Of a DNA stretch of 64,000 nucleotides, positions 18,052 to 26,885 are shown piece by piece. The position numbers were made by a program, and so were the translations under genes. Numbering within the stretch: position 1 is the stretch's first letter; each line of letters starts with the position of its first letter. Under the pieces are notes generated by a model. That model had not been told where the DNA came from, ran no database searches, and was given only the letters and a program-made list of their open reading frames with translations. Source of the stretch: Bdellovibrionales bacterium GWA2_49_15 (GTDB taxonomy: Bacteria > Bdellovibrionota > Bacteriovoracia > Bacteriovoracales > Bacteriovoracaceae); NCBI GenBank assembly GCA_001769855.1, contig MEPP01000031.1, positions 361,407 to 425,406 of the forward strand, written 5' to 3'.

Positions 18052-19614
18052 CTAATTTTTCCTGAAAAAACATCCCACCGATTTGCGATTAATCCGTGAC
18101 GCCTGCATAATCGCCAGCCCCACCTCAATGGCATTTCTCAGACCAATCAAACTATCTTTCAATTTGGCATCCCGATAGAAATTTTTAGTCTGCACATACA
18201 GCTCCCACAGCATGGCATCCGCACGCACCAAGCGATCAGTAGTACGAATGAGTCCCACATAATTCCACATGGTCTGCTTTAGGGTCAGCCAATCTTGCTG
18301 AATAAGGGCCGTCTCAATATCCACCTTGCCCTCTTCCCATGCCCGAATCGAATCAGATTCGTAGGCCGGCATCTCTTGAATCTTGGAGACAATATCCAGC
18401 GCCGCCAGGTGGCCGAAAGTCAGCCCTTCCAGGAGCGAAGTCGAGGCCAAACGGTTCGCGCCATGAAGGCCGGTGCACGCCACTTCCCCCACCGCATACA
18501 AGTTTTGCAAAGTGGTTCGCCCGCTTAAATCGGTCTTCACTCCACCACAGGTATAGTGGGCCGAAGGCACCACCGGAATTGGCACCTTGGTCATATCAAC
18601 TTTGTTTTCGCTACAGTGTCGGTAGATCGTCGGAAAGCGCGTGATGATCCAGTCCGCCGGCTTATGTGAAATATCCAGATAAACACAATCGTGGCGAGTC
18701 GCAATCATCTCCTCCGCAATGGCCCGCGCCACCACATCACGAGGCGCCAGCTCCAAATCCTTGTGGTAGCGCTTCATAAAACGCTCGCCCTTGGCGTTGA
18801 CGAGAATTCCCCCCTCCCCTCTGACCGTTTCTGAAATCAAAAAACGGCGGTGCCCGGAGCGATCGAAAAAAGTCGTGGGATGAAACTGGATAAATTCCAT
18901 GTCGGTTAAAAACGCTCCCGCCCGTTTGGCCATGGCGTGACCGTCACCGCGTGCGCCCTCGGAGTTGCTGTGGTGGAGGAAAACCGCCCCCACCCCACCG
19001 GTGGCAAGTACCGTCGCGCGCGCCAGGGCCTTCACCACATTCTCTTTGGCGCGATTGAAAAGATAGGCCCCCACCACCTTGTGGGGTTCATAGCGCTGAT
19101 GGAAATCGGCCCCATGGTGGATGGGCGTGATAAGGTCAATGGCGGTGTGCCCTTCCAGCACGGCAAGTCGGGGAAAGCGCCCCGGTTCTAAGATATATCT
19201 CATCAAAGAATTTTGAATCTCAAGCCCGGTGTAATCGCCTTGATAAATAATGCGCGCTTTGGAGTGGGCGGCTTCGCGGGTAAAGAGCAGCTCACCCTTT
19301 TCATCCCGCGAAAAATTGGTCTTGGCCTTCTTGAACAGAATCTCTTCCAAAATACGCCCCGAATGGCGACGCAAAATTTGCGCCGCCTCCAGATTCGCTG
19401 TATGGGCGCTGGCCTTGTCGATATCTTCCAGCAACTGTCCGTCGTCACTGGAGGTATAAATAATTCCTCCCTGGGCATAGGAGGTATTGGTGTTGTTGGG
19501 ATCTTTGGCGCGCGTGACCAGTCCCACTGACAGCCCTCGCTCCAACAGCGTTAACGCCGCAGTTAAGCCGGCCACGCCACTTCCCAGAACCAAAACATCA
19601 AACTGATAATCCAT
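18052..19614 (-). CDS. nadB: L-aspartate oxidase
   Basis: Flavoprotein of 520 residues oxidising L-aspartate to iminoaspartate, the first step of de novo NAD synthesis. The N-terminus has the FAD-binding GSGVAGLTAALTLLERG. Family blocks follow: TNTSYAQGGI, the catalytic-domain segment EFIQFHPTTF, and the LISETVRGEGG region, then HYTCGGVKTDL and GLHGANRLASTSLLEG. The length is normal. The start lies three bases after the nadC stop, so the two are translationally coupled. NadA, which would use the product, is not in the window. Confidence 0.96.
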   Translation of the reverse strand: MDYQFDVLVLGSGVAGLTAALTLLERGLSVGLVTRAKDPNNTNTSYAQGGIIYTSSDDGQLLEDIDKASAHTANLEAAQILRRHSGRILEEILFKKAKTNFSRDEKGELLFTREAAHSKARIIYQGDYTGLEIQNSLMRYILEPGRFPRLAVLEGHTAIDLITPIHHGADFHQRYEPHKVVGAYLFNRAKENVVKALARATVLATGGVGAVFLHHSNSEGARGDGHAMAKRAGAFLTDMEFIQFHPTTFFDRSGHRRFLISETVRGEGGILVNAKGERFMKRYHKDLELAPRDVVARAIAEEMIATRHDCVYLDISHKPADWIITRFPTIYRHCSENKVDMTKVPIPVVPSAHYTCGGVKTDLSGRTTLQNLYAVGEVACTGLHGANRLASTSLLEGLTFGHLAALDIVSKIQEMPAYESDSIRAWEEGKVDIETALIQQDWLTLKQTMWNYVGLIRTTDRLVRADAMLWELYVQTKNFYRDAKLKDSLIGLRNAIEVGLAIMQASRINRKSVGCFFRKN

Positions 19615-19617
19615 CTT

Positions 19618-20460
19618 TTAGGCCCTTTTGATTTTAAGTGAAAGATCCACGGCCTTGGGCGAATAGGTGAGAGACCCCACGCTAATGGCATCCACTCCCA
19701 AAATTAAATACCCCTCGAGATTGCGTTCGTTAATGCCTCCGGATAGCTCAATAATCATACCTTCCTTCTTCATCTCCACCGCCTTCCTAATTTGCTCCGG
19801 CGAGAAATTGTCTAAGAGAAAATGCTTCACACCCAGCGCCATGGCATCATCCAATTCTTTAAAATTATGAATCTCCACAATGGTATTCTGATAGAGCGCG
19901 CCCTGCTTATTAAAAAAATCCAACGCTTCGGCAATCCCGCCAAAGTAGGCCTTGTGATTATCCTTGATCATCCAAACATCGGTCTGGGTAGTGCGATGAT
20001 TGTACCCGCCACCGACGTGCACGGCATATTTTTGAAAGGCCTTGAGCCCCGGCAGAGTTTTTCTGGTCTCTAAAATTTTAATTCCAAACGGACGGGCCCT
20101 CTCCGCCAGCATGCGGGTTTCAGTGGCGATGGCCGAGCAGTGGGAAAGCAAATTGAGTGCCAGCCGTTCACCGGTTAAGGCCACCCCGAAAGGCATCTTG
20201 AAGGTAAAAAAGGGCAGCTTACTTTCGATTAATTTCTCGCCCTCATAACGACGCAGGCCCATGAGCTCTTCCGATCGAGCTCCCGACAACAGTTCAAAGA
20301 CACCTTGAAAAAAAGGCACCCCGCTTAATACCAAATCGCTTTTTATAAAAATTTGGCAGTCCACCAAATCTTGGGGAAGCGATAGCCAGTACGGCCAATG
20401 GGACTCAAGTCCGTCTTCCCGTAAAAAAGATTCCAGCTCGGCCTTGAAAATAACATCCAT
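19618..20460 (-). CDS. nadC: Nicotinate-nucleotide pyrophosphorylase (quinolinate phosphoribosyltransferase)
   Basis: Protein of 280 residues converting quinolinate and PRPP to nicotinate mononucleotide. Hallmarks are NLLSHCSAIAT, the substrate-binding ETRKTLPGLKAFQKYAV and GGYNHR, and the C-terminal barrel strands ending VEIHNF, LLDNFSPEQIR, ELSGGIN and VDAISVGSLTYS. The length is that of the family. It is the first gene of a nadC-nadB operon and is divergent from the ComEC-like gene across 110 bases that should hold both promoters. Confidence 0.96.
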   Translation of the reverse strand: MDVIFKAELESFLREDGLESHWPYWLSLPQDLVDCQIFIKSDLVLSGVPFFQGVFELLSGARSEELMGLRRYEGEKLIESKLPFFTFKMPFGVALTGERLALNLLSHCSAIATETRMLAERARPFGIKILETRKTLPGLKAFQKYAVHVGGGYNHRTTQTDVWMIKDNHKAYFGGIAEALDFFNKQGALYQNTIVEIHNFKELDDAMALGVKHFLLDNFSPEQIRKAVEMKKEGMIIELSGGINERNLEGYLILGVDAISVGSLTYSPKAVDLSLKIKRA

Positions 20461-20570
20461 AAAATCTCAACCCTTTGGCGGCAAAATTGCGCAATACCTT
20501 CGACCCTAGCACTCTTTTTCCAGGACGTTAGGCCCTCAATTAAACCCTGCATCTTGCAAAGCATAATTTC

Positions 20571-21722
20571 ATGCCAAAATACCTGCTCATACTCACCCTC
20601 ACCGGCGTTCTATGGGCCAATTTGAAAACCAATCCGCAGCCGCTCCCAAAGTCTGCTCATCCTTGGGAAATCATTACCTCCGCTGCCCTAGAAAAAAGCG
20701 TTACCGAGCGCCTCCGGCACATGCCTCGCCGCTCAATCGCCCTCTGGAAGGCGTTTCTTTGGGGGGACACTCAGGATCTTCATCCGCGCCTTCGCCTGGC
20801 CATTCGCGAGCTCAATCTCCCCCATCTTTTCACACCCTCCGGGCTCCATCTCTGGGCCCTGCGCCTGGCGGGTTCCCCTCTGGAACTCGCCCTCTATTCG
20901 TTGCACCCCTGGCCCCACGCCCTTTATCAAGGATTCCTCTGTCTCTTTCCTTTCGCCTTCGAAGGTCTCTACGCCCTAAAACGCATGGCCCTTTTCCATC
21001 TCGTCTTGCTCGTTCTGCACGTTTGGGCCAAGCGTAAAAAGAAAAAGCTCGATCTTTTTATCATCTTTCTGGCCGTCTTTGCGGTGGATTTTATTTTTGG
21101 GACTTACCAACAAGGCCCGCTCTCTTTTTGCTTAAGCTTTCTTTTTTTGGGAAGTATTTTTGCCAGTATTCCCCACGGTAAGACATGGATCTACCTGATT
21201 GGCGCGCAAATTTTTCTGGCCACGATGCAAGGTCGCCCCATTACCACCATGGCCCTCCTGATCTCCCCCCTCGTCATTGGGCAATTCGCAATTCTTTTTC
21301 CGGCCATCCTGCTCGCCATCGCGTGGCCTAATACCTGGATCATTAAAACTACCATGTGGGGCACCCAAGCTTTCATGCATGAACTCACTTTTCTTTTCGC
21401 CTTGGCCCAGAAGCACCCTTATCTTTTCCCCTGGCTCTTTCCCTCTATCACCCTGGCCTTGGCGATTCCCCTGTTTGTCAGCGGTGGCCCGGTGGCGCGT
21501 CGCTGGGCCTTGGTCTTTCTCCTCCTGGCCCCCAACGGGGTGCTCAATCACCCGCGTAAAAACTGGGCCCTCATTCTCACCCACAATTTTTCCAGCACCA
21601 GTCGCCTCGCCCTCAATCGCCACAATGTGCTCCTCTCTTCCCGGGCCGGTAAGGTTCCAAAAAGCTGTCACAATATTCCCCTGGAGGGTTGGTATAAAAT
21701 TGAATGTCGTAAAGCAGATTAA
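20571..21722 (+). CDS. Minimal ComEC/Rec2-like membrane protein
   Basis: Protein of 383 residues with about seven to nine hydrophobic segments. The region around residues 85-100 (LPHLFTPSGLHLWAL) matches the signature of the ComEC/Rec2 competence domain, usually L-x-x-x-SGLH, and a later YQQGPLSFCLSFLFLGS stretch agrees with the same domain. Typical ComEC is 700-800 residues with an N-terminal DUF4131 part and a C-terminal metallo-beta-lactamase nuclease; both are absent here. It may be a reduced DNA-uptake channel or have a different transport role. It ends next to the convergent five-haem cytochrome gene. Confidence 0.65.
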   Translation: MPKYLLILTLTGVLWANLKTNPQPLPKSAHPWEIITSAALEKSVTERLRHMPRRSIALWKAFLWGDTQDLHPRLRLAIRELNLPHLFTPSGLHLWALRLAGSPLELALYSLHPWPHALYQGFLCLFPFAFEGLYALKRMALFHLVLLVLHVWAKRKKKKLDLFIIFLAVFAVDFIFGTYQQGPLSFCLSFLFLGSIFASIPHGKTWIYLIGAQIFLATMQGRPITTMALLISPLVIGQFAILFPAILLAIAWPNTWIIKTTMWGTQAFMHELTFLFALAQKHPYLFPWLFPSITLALAIPLFVSGGPVARRWALVFLLLAPNGVLNHPRKNWALILTHNFSSTSRLALNRHNVLLSSRAGKVPKSCHNIPLEGWYKIECRKAD

Positions 21723-21723
21723 C

Positions 21724-22218
21724 TTATTGATGCCAGGGCGGTGGCGTAGGAGGTTCTCCCACAAAGATGATATTCCAATGACAAACGGCGCAGAGGTGAC
21801 CCTGATAGACCGAGTTCTTGGAGTAATCATAGCGGAACAGTGTTTCCATTTTCGAGCTATGGGGATTGTGACAGGAAATGCAGTTAAATTCCCTTTCAGG
21901 GTGGAGAGGATCTTTCATCCGGGAGGTCGGATGCCCATCGATCGGATGCCCGACACTAGCATTACCGTAGGATGGAAAGCCGGGCCTAAACTCATGACAC
22001 TTTAAACATAATTTATTCGTGGCCTCATACAAGCGGTAAGGGTGGCCGGTTCGCACCTCATGGTCGGGATCGTGGCATGAGCTGCAATCCTCAACCGCCG
22101 CCTTATGTTTAAAGGGTTTGTCCAGCTCGTCCGTATGACACTCAATGCAAGTATTGCTGGCGGCAAAAGCTGATAGGCCCCAAAACAACAAAGAACCCAA
22201 AATGATAGACATCCTCAT
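21724..22218 (-). CDS. Five-haem periplasmic cytochrome c
   Basis: Protein of 164 residues with a signal peptide (cleavage after SAFA). It has five CXXCH motifs: CIECH, CSSCH, CLKCH, CISCH and CAVCH, with extra histidines (KHK, DPDHEVRTGH, NPHS) that can be distal ligands. The CISCHNPHSSK element is the doubled-CXXCH pattern shared with the larger cytochromes downstream. It is likely a soluble periplasmic electron shuttle. It is divergent from the TlpA-like gene. Start is 22218 or 22212. Confidence 0.92.
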   Translation of the reverse strand: MRMSIILGSLLFWGLSAFAASNTCIECHTDELDKPFKHKAAVEDCSSCHDPDHEVRTGHPYRLYEATNKLCLKCHEFRPGFPSYGNASVGHPIDGHPTSRMKDPLHPEREFNCISCHNPHSSKMETLFRYDYSKNSVYQGHLCAVCHWNIIFVGEPPTPPPWHQ

Positions 22219-22283
22219 TTTTCACTCTCAATCACACAATTTAAGTTGGCGAACCTATAGCAGATATTGTATTTCCGGCAAAT

Positions 22284-22871
22284 ATGAATATTGATAAGAA
22301 AAAAATAAATTTGTTCCTAGGCCTTTTCACCACCGCTCTAGCTGTTGGGTTAGTCATCTACTTTTACATTCAATACAGTTACGTAAAAACCTTTGAAACC
22401 AAATCTGCTCGCCCCATTTTAAAGGAAATGCCCGCCTTTTCAGCCGTAAAACTCGACAGCTCCGAAATCGTTGACAGACAGTCCCTCTACCAAAATTCTC
22501 CCCGACTGGTTATGGTGCACTTTTGGGCCACCTGGTGCGCTCCTTGCCTCACCGAGTTCCCCCAGCTCATGGCCAAACTTGAAGGCATGAAAGATACCAA
22601 GGGCTTTACTGCCGTACTCGTGGCCATTAATGAAAATGCCAAAGATATCCATAAGTTCCTGGATAAAAACGCCATCAAAATTCCCAACAATGTCATCATG
22701 GCCATCGACGAAAAAGGTAAATCCCAGTTTGATTTTGGAACGGTCAAAATCCCCGAAACCTATCTTTTTAACGGGAAGGGCGTGACGGTGGAAAAGTTTA
22801 TCGGACCCCAGGCCTGGGAAGATCGCTTTTTTGCTGATAAAATTCAGGCAAATCTACCGCCTTCTCCATAA
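22284..22871 (+). CDS. Membrane-anchored TlpA/ResA-like thioredoxin
   Basis: Protein of 195 residues: cytoplasmic N-terminus, one membrane helix (about 9-30) and a periplasmic thioredoxin fold. The active site is WCAPC (84-88) in VHFWATWCAPCLTEFPQL, with the cis-proline in KIPETYLF. In System II cytochrome maturation, ResA/CcsX reduces the CXXCH cysteines of apocytochromes before haem attachment. Its place among multihaem cytochrome genes, with ResB and CcsA 10 kb away, supports this role, although general TlpA functions cannot be excluded. Confidence 0.88.
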   Translation: MNIDKKKINLFLGLFTTALAVGLVIYFYIQYSYVKTFETKSARPILKEMPAFSAVKLDSSEIVDRQSLYQNSPRLVMVHFWATWCAPCLTEFPQLMAKLEGMKDTKGFTAVLVAINENAKDIHKFLDKNAIKIPNNVIMAIDEKGKSQFDFGTVKIPETYLFNGKGVTVEKFIGPQAWEDRFFADKIQANLPPSP

Positions 22872-22916
22872 TCGCTCCTGCGCTCGAGGAAAAATTACAT
22901 TCCAAGGCCCATCTCA

Positions 22917-22945
22917 TTGTTCAAATCCGCTCGTCATTGTATATA
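22917..22945 (+). promoter_or_regulatory. Candidate promoter of the 13-haem cytochrome
   Basis: TTGTTC (22917-22922) and TATATA (22940-22945) are spaced by 17 bases, 31 bases before the ATG. The -10 overlaps an imperfect inverted repeat TCATTGT-N5-ACAACGA, a possible operator. Confidence 0.4.
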
Positions 22946-22976
22946 ACAACGATCTTTATAAACTGAGATAACGACT

Positions 22977-24296
22977 ATGATTAAGCTGATTTGCTCTTCC
23001 ATTGTCCCATTTCTCCTTGTGATGCTGGGCCTCAGCGGGTGCAGCAAGCAAAATATCGATCAGCTCGATTTGGAAAACGGTCTTTCTGCTATCAATGCCG
23101 AGTTTCCCCATCCAAAAAATTGGAAGGGCAAACACATGAGCGCCATACTCACTCGCAAATCCCACAACAAGCTCGCCATGGCGCTGGATAAATCCAGCTC
23201 CGCCGGTTCCCACGAGTCCTGTATTCAGTGCCACAAAAGTCTCAAAGGCAAACCCTTAAATGTTAGCTGCGCCACCGCCTGCCATACACGCGGACCGGGT
23301 GGGAATCCCTCCCATTTACCAAAGCCAGGCGATAGCAAGTGCCTCCCGTGCCACGATAAACTGGTGCAAAATAAATTTGATCACTACCCTTCAGGCGTAG
23401 GTCTTTGCGAAACTTGCCACACTGCCGATACCGCTCACCTCGCCGGGGAAGCGGGCACCGTCACGACCAACAAGAAGGCCGAAAATTGCTATCAGTGCCA
23501 CTTCCGTCAGGACACCGGCGCGGTTCTCCACGGTGCTCTGAAGGACGATGAAAGCTGCATCTCCTGCCATAATCCCCATGGCTCAAAAAACCGTTACTTT
23601 TTACAAGAAGAAACCACTCAAGCTCTCTGCAATACTTGCCACTCAGTTGCCACAGAAACAGTTTCCAAGCACGCCCCCGCGGTTCAGGGCAAGGCGTGCC
23701 TCAACTGTCACAATCCCCACTCCGCACCAAATAAAAAGCTGTTGCTCAAACCCTCTCGCGAGCTGTGCTTGTCCTGCCACGATCGCCCGATTCGCGGAAC
23801 TTTAAATGGCAATCGCATGATTCCGGACATTAAGGCCAAAGTTGAATCCGCCTCTCAGCATACCGGGGCCCAAGGTGCCTGCACTGATTGCCACGACGCC
23901 CATGCCAGCGACTACTCGCGACTCTTGATCGATAACTATTCCACCTCGATCTACAATACCTATCCGCAAACAACGAATCCCTACGCCGTGTGCTTTTCCT
24001 GCCACAGCGACTCCATGCTCAAGCAGACAGGATTTGAAGGCGACACCAATTTCAGAGACACCGCAAAGGGTGTAAACGTGCACTGGTTCCACGTGGTGGA
24101 CGCCGCCGGAAACACGGATAAAACTCGCGGGCGCTCATGTAAAATCTGTCACGACCCACACGGTTCGCCTCAGGCCTTCAATATCAACTCCACCTGGAGA
24201 ATGGGCGAGCGGGATATCAGAATCGAGTACACCCAGCTGTCCGATGGCGGCCAGTGTGCCAAGACCTGCCACACGGCCAGAATTTACAAGCGATAA
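22977..24296 (+). CDS. Thirteen-haem cytochrome c lipoprotein
   Basis: Protein of 439 residues. A lipobox (VMLGLSGC, Cys22) predicts acylation and membrane anchoring. There are eleven CXXCH motifs and two CXXXCH motifs, CATACH (23268-23285) and CAKTCH (24255-24272, near the C-terminus). Several units follow the doubled-CXXCH pattern CxxCHNPHxS (CISCHNPHGSK, CLNCHNPHSA). It is clearly paralogous to the eleven-haem protein encoded at 27467-28570: blocks such as KAENCYxCH, NLHWFHVVDAAG-like and RGRSCKICHDPHG are shared in order. Probably an outer- or inner-membrane-attached electron conduit subunit. Confidence 0.93.
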   Translation: MIKLICSSIVPFLLVMLGLSGCSKQNIDQLDLENGLSAINAEFPHPKNWKGKHMSAILTRKSHNKLAMALDKSSSAGSHESCIQCHKSLKGKPLNVSCATACHTRGPGGNPSHLPKPGDSKCLPCHDKLVQNKFDHYPSGVGLCETCHTADTAHLAGEAGTVTTNKKAENCYQCHFRQDTGAVLHGALKDDESCISCHNPHGSKNRYFLQEETTQALCNTCHSVATETVSKHAPAVQGKACLNCHNPHSAPNKKLLLKPSRELCLSCHDRPIRGTLNGNRMIPDIKAKVESASQHTGAQGACTDCHDAHASDYSRLLIDNYSTSIYNTYPQTTNPYAVCFSCHSDSMLKQTGFEGDTNFRDTAKGVNVHWFHVVDAAGNTDKTRGRSCKICHDPHGSPQAFNINSTWRMGERDIRIEYTQLSDGGQCAKTCHTARIYKR

Positions 24297-24376
24297 TTCA
24301 CTGAAAAAAATTCAATGTCGATTCATCAACCGCAGATCTTTGGTTAGAATGCCACATTTCTGAAACAGGGGTTATT

Positions 24377-26419
24377 ATGTTTTCACCAAAAAGTCTTGCT
24401 GTTTTTTTAACCGTTCTCCTCTCCTCCAATTTGGCCAGCGCCACCGACTGCTTACGGAATATTTGTGTCGGCATGAACGCACTCAACTCAGAAAATGAGG
24501 TAGTCGCAGTCACGGCCATCAAGGGAGATAAGGTCGTTTATCAACAAGGCTATTACTCCTATGAGGTGTCGCCTGAGACTCTCTCCAAGCAAGTCCCAAG
24601 ATACCAAGACCTTTCCCCAGGGGTCTCAGTCCTTACGGCCTCCAATGAGATTGGCGTCGTTCAGATGGTTTTTGAAAACGGCAAGGCCCAGTACAAGATC
24701 GGGTACAATGCTTACGTCTCCAGCGATTTATCGCCAGAGGTGGAGCAGGTCGGTACATTGAGGCCAGGCACCGTCGTGCTCAACCCCAGCGACGAGGTAG
24801 GTAAGGTGCTCAAAGTTTTTAAAAACAGTCAGGTGCAATATAATATCGGTTATTACAACTATATCGTTGCCAGCAGCGCCCTCTCGGAAGAGGTATCCCA
24901 ATATAGCGATTTCAAGAAAGATATCATCCTCCTGACTCCCAGTGATACAATTGGCAAAGTTCAAAACACCTTTGCCGACGGCCGTATCCGCTATGGCGTG
25001 GGATATTACACCTACACCAACAAGGCCGATGATCTCTCGGTTGAAATCAAGGTCATTGGCCCCCTCTCTAAAAACACCCTGGTCATGGATCAGGGCGGGC
25101 AGATTGGAACCGTCCTCTTGCTTTTTAAAAATGAAAAAGTTCAATATCAATCTGGCTATTATACCTTCTTTGCCAAAGCCGATGCCCTTTCACCATCGGT
25201 CAGCGCGCTGGGCGATCTGCATGAAGCTCAAACCGTCATTGATCCGGCCAACCGTATCGGCACCATTAAAACCCTTTTTGCCGATGGCCGTATCCAATAT
25301 ACCTCCGGGTATTACACCTTTGTGGAAAAAAGCTTAACACCTGAAGTGGACCAGCTGGGCGATTGGCGCGCCGAAGCCCTTGCCGTCAATCAAACCAATC
25401 AGGTTGGTTTGGTCAAGAGATTGTTTAAGGACGGTCGAATCGAATTCGTCGCCGGGTATTATACTACCATTGAAAAAGATCAGGATTTGAGCGGCGAAGT
25501 TGAAGGCCATCCCACCTATGAAAAAAATAAGTGGTACGCCACTGACAGTTATCGCGCAGGAAAAGTTAAACACTTTTTTGAAAACGGCAAAATCCAGGTG
25601 CAAACCACCGAAGATCAGCTCCTGGTTTACACCCAGCTTTATTCCGAAATTTCCGACCTCTTGGGCGTGAAGGCCAACTCTGAGATCGCCGATCTACAAT
25701 TTAAAAAGGCCAATGTCTCTGCAGTGTTTGAAAACGGAACCGTTCTTTATGAATTTAAAAATGGCTTAAAGGTTATCAAGGCCTCAGCCAAACTATTCGG
25801 CACGAAGGGCAATATTTTATCCGAGCAGCAGGCCCAACTCGACACTGAAGCCTGGCTCCAAAATTTAGCGCGAGTTCTGGCCTTTTCCACTGATGCTCTT
25901 CGCTCTCCCTTGGCGTTCCTGACCGCCATCCCCACCGTCGTAGCTTTTGAAAAAGTTGCCGAAACAAAAGAGCTTCTCATTAAACATCTCGGCAAAAACC
26001 CCAAGCTCATTCCTGACCCGAATATCCGAAAAAAAGTTTTGGAATTTCTTGGTAAAGAGACTTCTGATGACAGCGCCACAACAGTCAACCCAACCGTTGA
26101 TCCGGGAGTTGGATTTGTCCTTAGGCTCAATAACCCTAATTATCTTCCCGAAGTTGATCAACTGTTTAAGGCCAAAAAAATCCCCTACTCACTTGTTGAT
26201 ATCATTACCCGTACCCCATCACTGGATCTTGAGATTGGGGAACGTTCAGGTTTGCTGAGTACGACCTGCTCCATGCGATTCAAGCTGAGTACCGACAATT
26301 ACTCTATGACGGCCTCAAGAACCAAGAAAGTTTTCTCCCTCTTCAAAAAGAAAAATCCCTGCAAACGCACCGTCACCAAATTCCTCAGATCCCTAGAGGT
26401 GCCAGGTCCAATTCGTTAA
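24377..26419 (+). CDS. Secreted protein with eight ~50-residue repeats, unknown function
   Basis: Protein of 680 residues with a signal peptide (cleavage after LASA). Residues about 35-430 consist of seven clear repeats and one degenerate repeat, each near 50 residues, with the core (I/V)G-x-V-x-x-x-F-x-(N/D)G-(R/K)-x-Q-Y-x-x-GYYxY and LSxEV. This alternating beta pattern would suit a beta-propeller or stacked beta-sheet scaffold; MORN-like repeats are a looser comparison. The C-terminal 230 residues are mixed helical and contain three cysteines. The position between cytochrome genes may be coincidental. I do not recognise the family. Confidence 0.8.
   Translation: MFSPKSLAVFLTVLLSSNLASATDCLRNICVGMNALNSENEVVAVTAIKGDKVVYQQGYYSYEVSPETLSKQVPRYQDLSPGVSVLTASNEIGVVQMVFENGKAQYKIGYNAYVSSDLSPEVEQVGTLRPGTVVLNPSDEVGKVLKVFKNSQVQYNIGYYNYIVASSALSEEVSQYSDFKKDIILLTPSDTIGKVQNTFADGRIRYGVGYYTYTNKADDLSVEIKVIGPLSKNTLVMDQGGQIGTVLLLFKNEKVQYQSGYYTFFAKADALSPSVSALGDLHEAQTVIDPANRIGTIKTLFADGRIQYTSGYYTFVEKSLTPEVDQLGDWRAEALAVNQTNQVGLVKRLFKDGRIEFVAGYYTTIEKDQDLSGEVEGHPTYEKNKWYATDSYRAGKVKHFFENGKIQVQTTEDQLLVYTQLYSEISDLLGVKANSEIADLQFKKANVSAVFENGTVLYEFKNGLKVIKASAKLFGTKGNILSEQQAQLDTEAWLQNLARVLAFSTDALRSPLAFLTAIPTVVAFEKVAETKELLIKHLGKNPKLIPDPNIRKKVLEFLGKETSDDSATTVNPTVDPGVGFVLRLNNPNYLPEVDQLFKAKKIPYSLVDIITRTPSLDLEIGERSGLLSTTCSMRFKLSTDNYSMTASRTKKVFSLFKKKNPCKRTVTKFLRSLEVPGPIR
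24482..25640 (+). repeat. In-gene tandem repeats of about 150 bp
   Basis: DNA underlying the eight ~50-residue units. GCCGATGGCCGTATC-like and GGNTATTACACC phrases recur at unit spacing. The units differ enough that this is old duplication rather than an unstable array. Confidence 0.6.
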
Positions 26420-26790
26420 ATAGATGCGTCAATGACCGGAATAGTTCTCGGACCAACGGATGAAATTTTAAAATTTTTATGCCCTAGTCCTCTTCTTATA
26501 GCATCTTGAGCTTCAGCAGCATGGGGAAGGTTTAGCCATTCCCATGCTCGATTGTCTTTTTCATCAAAAATAATCGGTGACGAAATGGGAATCGGGAAAG
26601 GCTGATTAAAACGTAGATATCGAAGCGTGGAAAACGGCCACTGTCCGCATGTCAGGACGGCCCCAGCTCTAGCAGGATTCTGATACACCTCTACAAGGGG
26701 AAGTTGGAACGATTCTTGATTATTGGCCCGATTTGTAACGTGGTAAGGAAATTGTGCTGTTTTGATTAGTTGACCGCGTGGCATGAACAT
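26416..26790 (-). pseudogene. Internally deleted RAYT (REP-associated tyrosine transposase)
   Basis: The 124-residue frame begins MPRGQLIKTAQFPYHVTNRANN, the typical N-terminus of chromosomal IS200-like/RAYT proteins, then jumps from FQLPLVEV straight to YQNPARAGAV and WPFSTLRYL, which belong to the C-terminal part. About 100 residues, including the HUH metal-binding histidines and catalytic tyrosine, are missing, so it cannot be active. It is an in-frame deletion relic. It overlaps the end of the repeat-protein gene by four bases. Confidence 0.75.
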
Positions 26791-26885
26791 GTTCTTGCCA
26801 TAGGGAAGAAAAATGTAACAGTCTGGTGGTTTCTAGCTGAGTGTTTTTTTCGCTTTTGCAACGAGTTAACGAAAAGGACCTGGCA

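Noticed and set aside
21132..22005. Overlapping frames of 232 (minus) and 242 (plus) codons across the ComEC-like gene end
   Set aside because: They cut across the supported ComEC-like and five-haem genes, have Pro/Arg/Gly-rich composition and no recognisable features.
24482..25640. Possible CRISPR-like periodic repeats
   Set aside because: Periodicity is about 150 bp, in frame, with diverged copies; it is a protein repeat. No CRISPR array or cas gene seen in the window.
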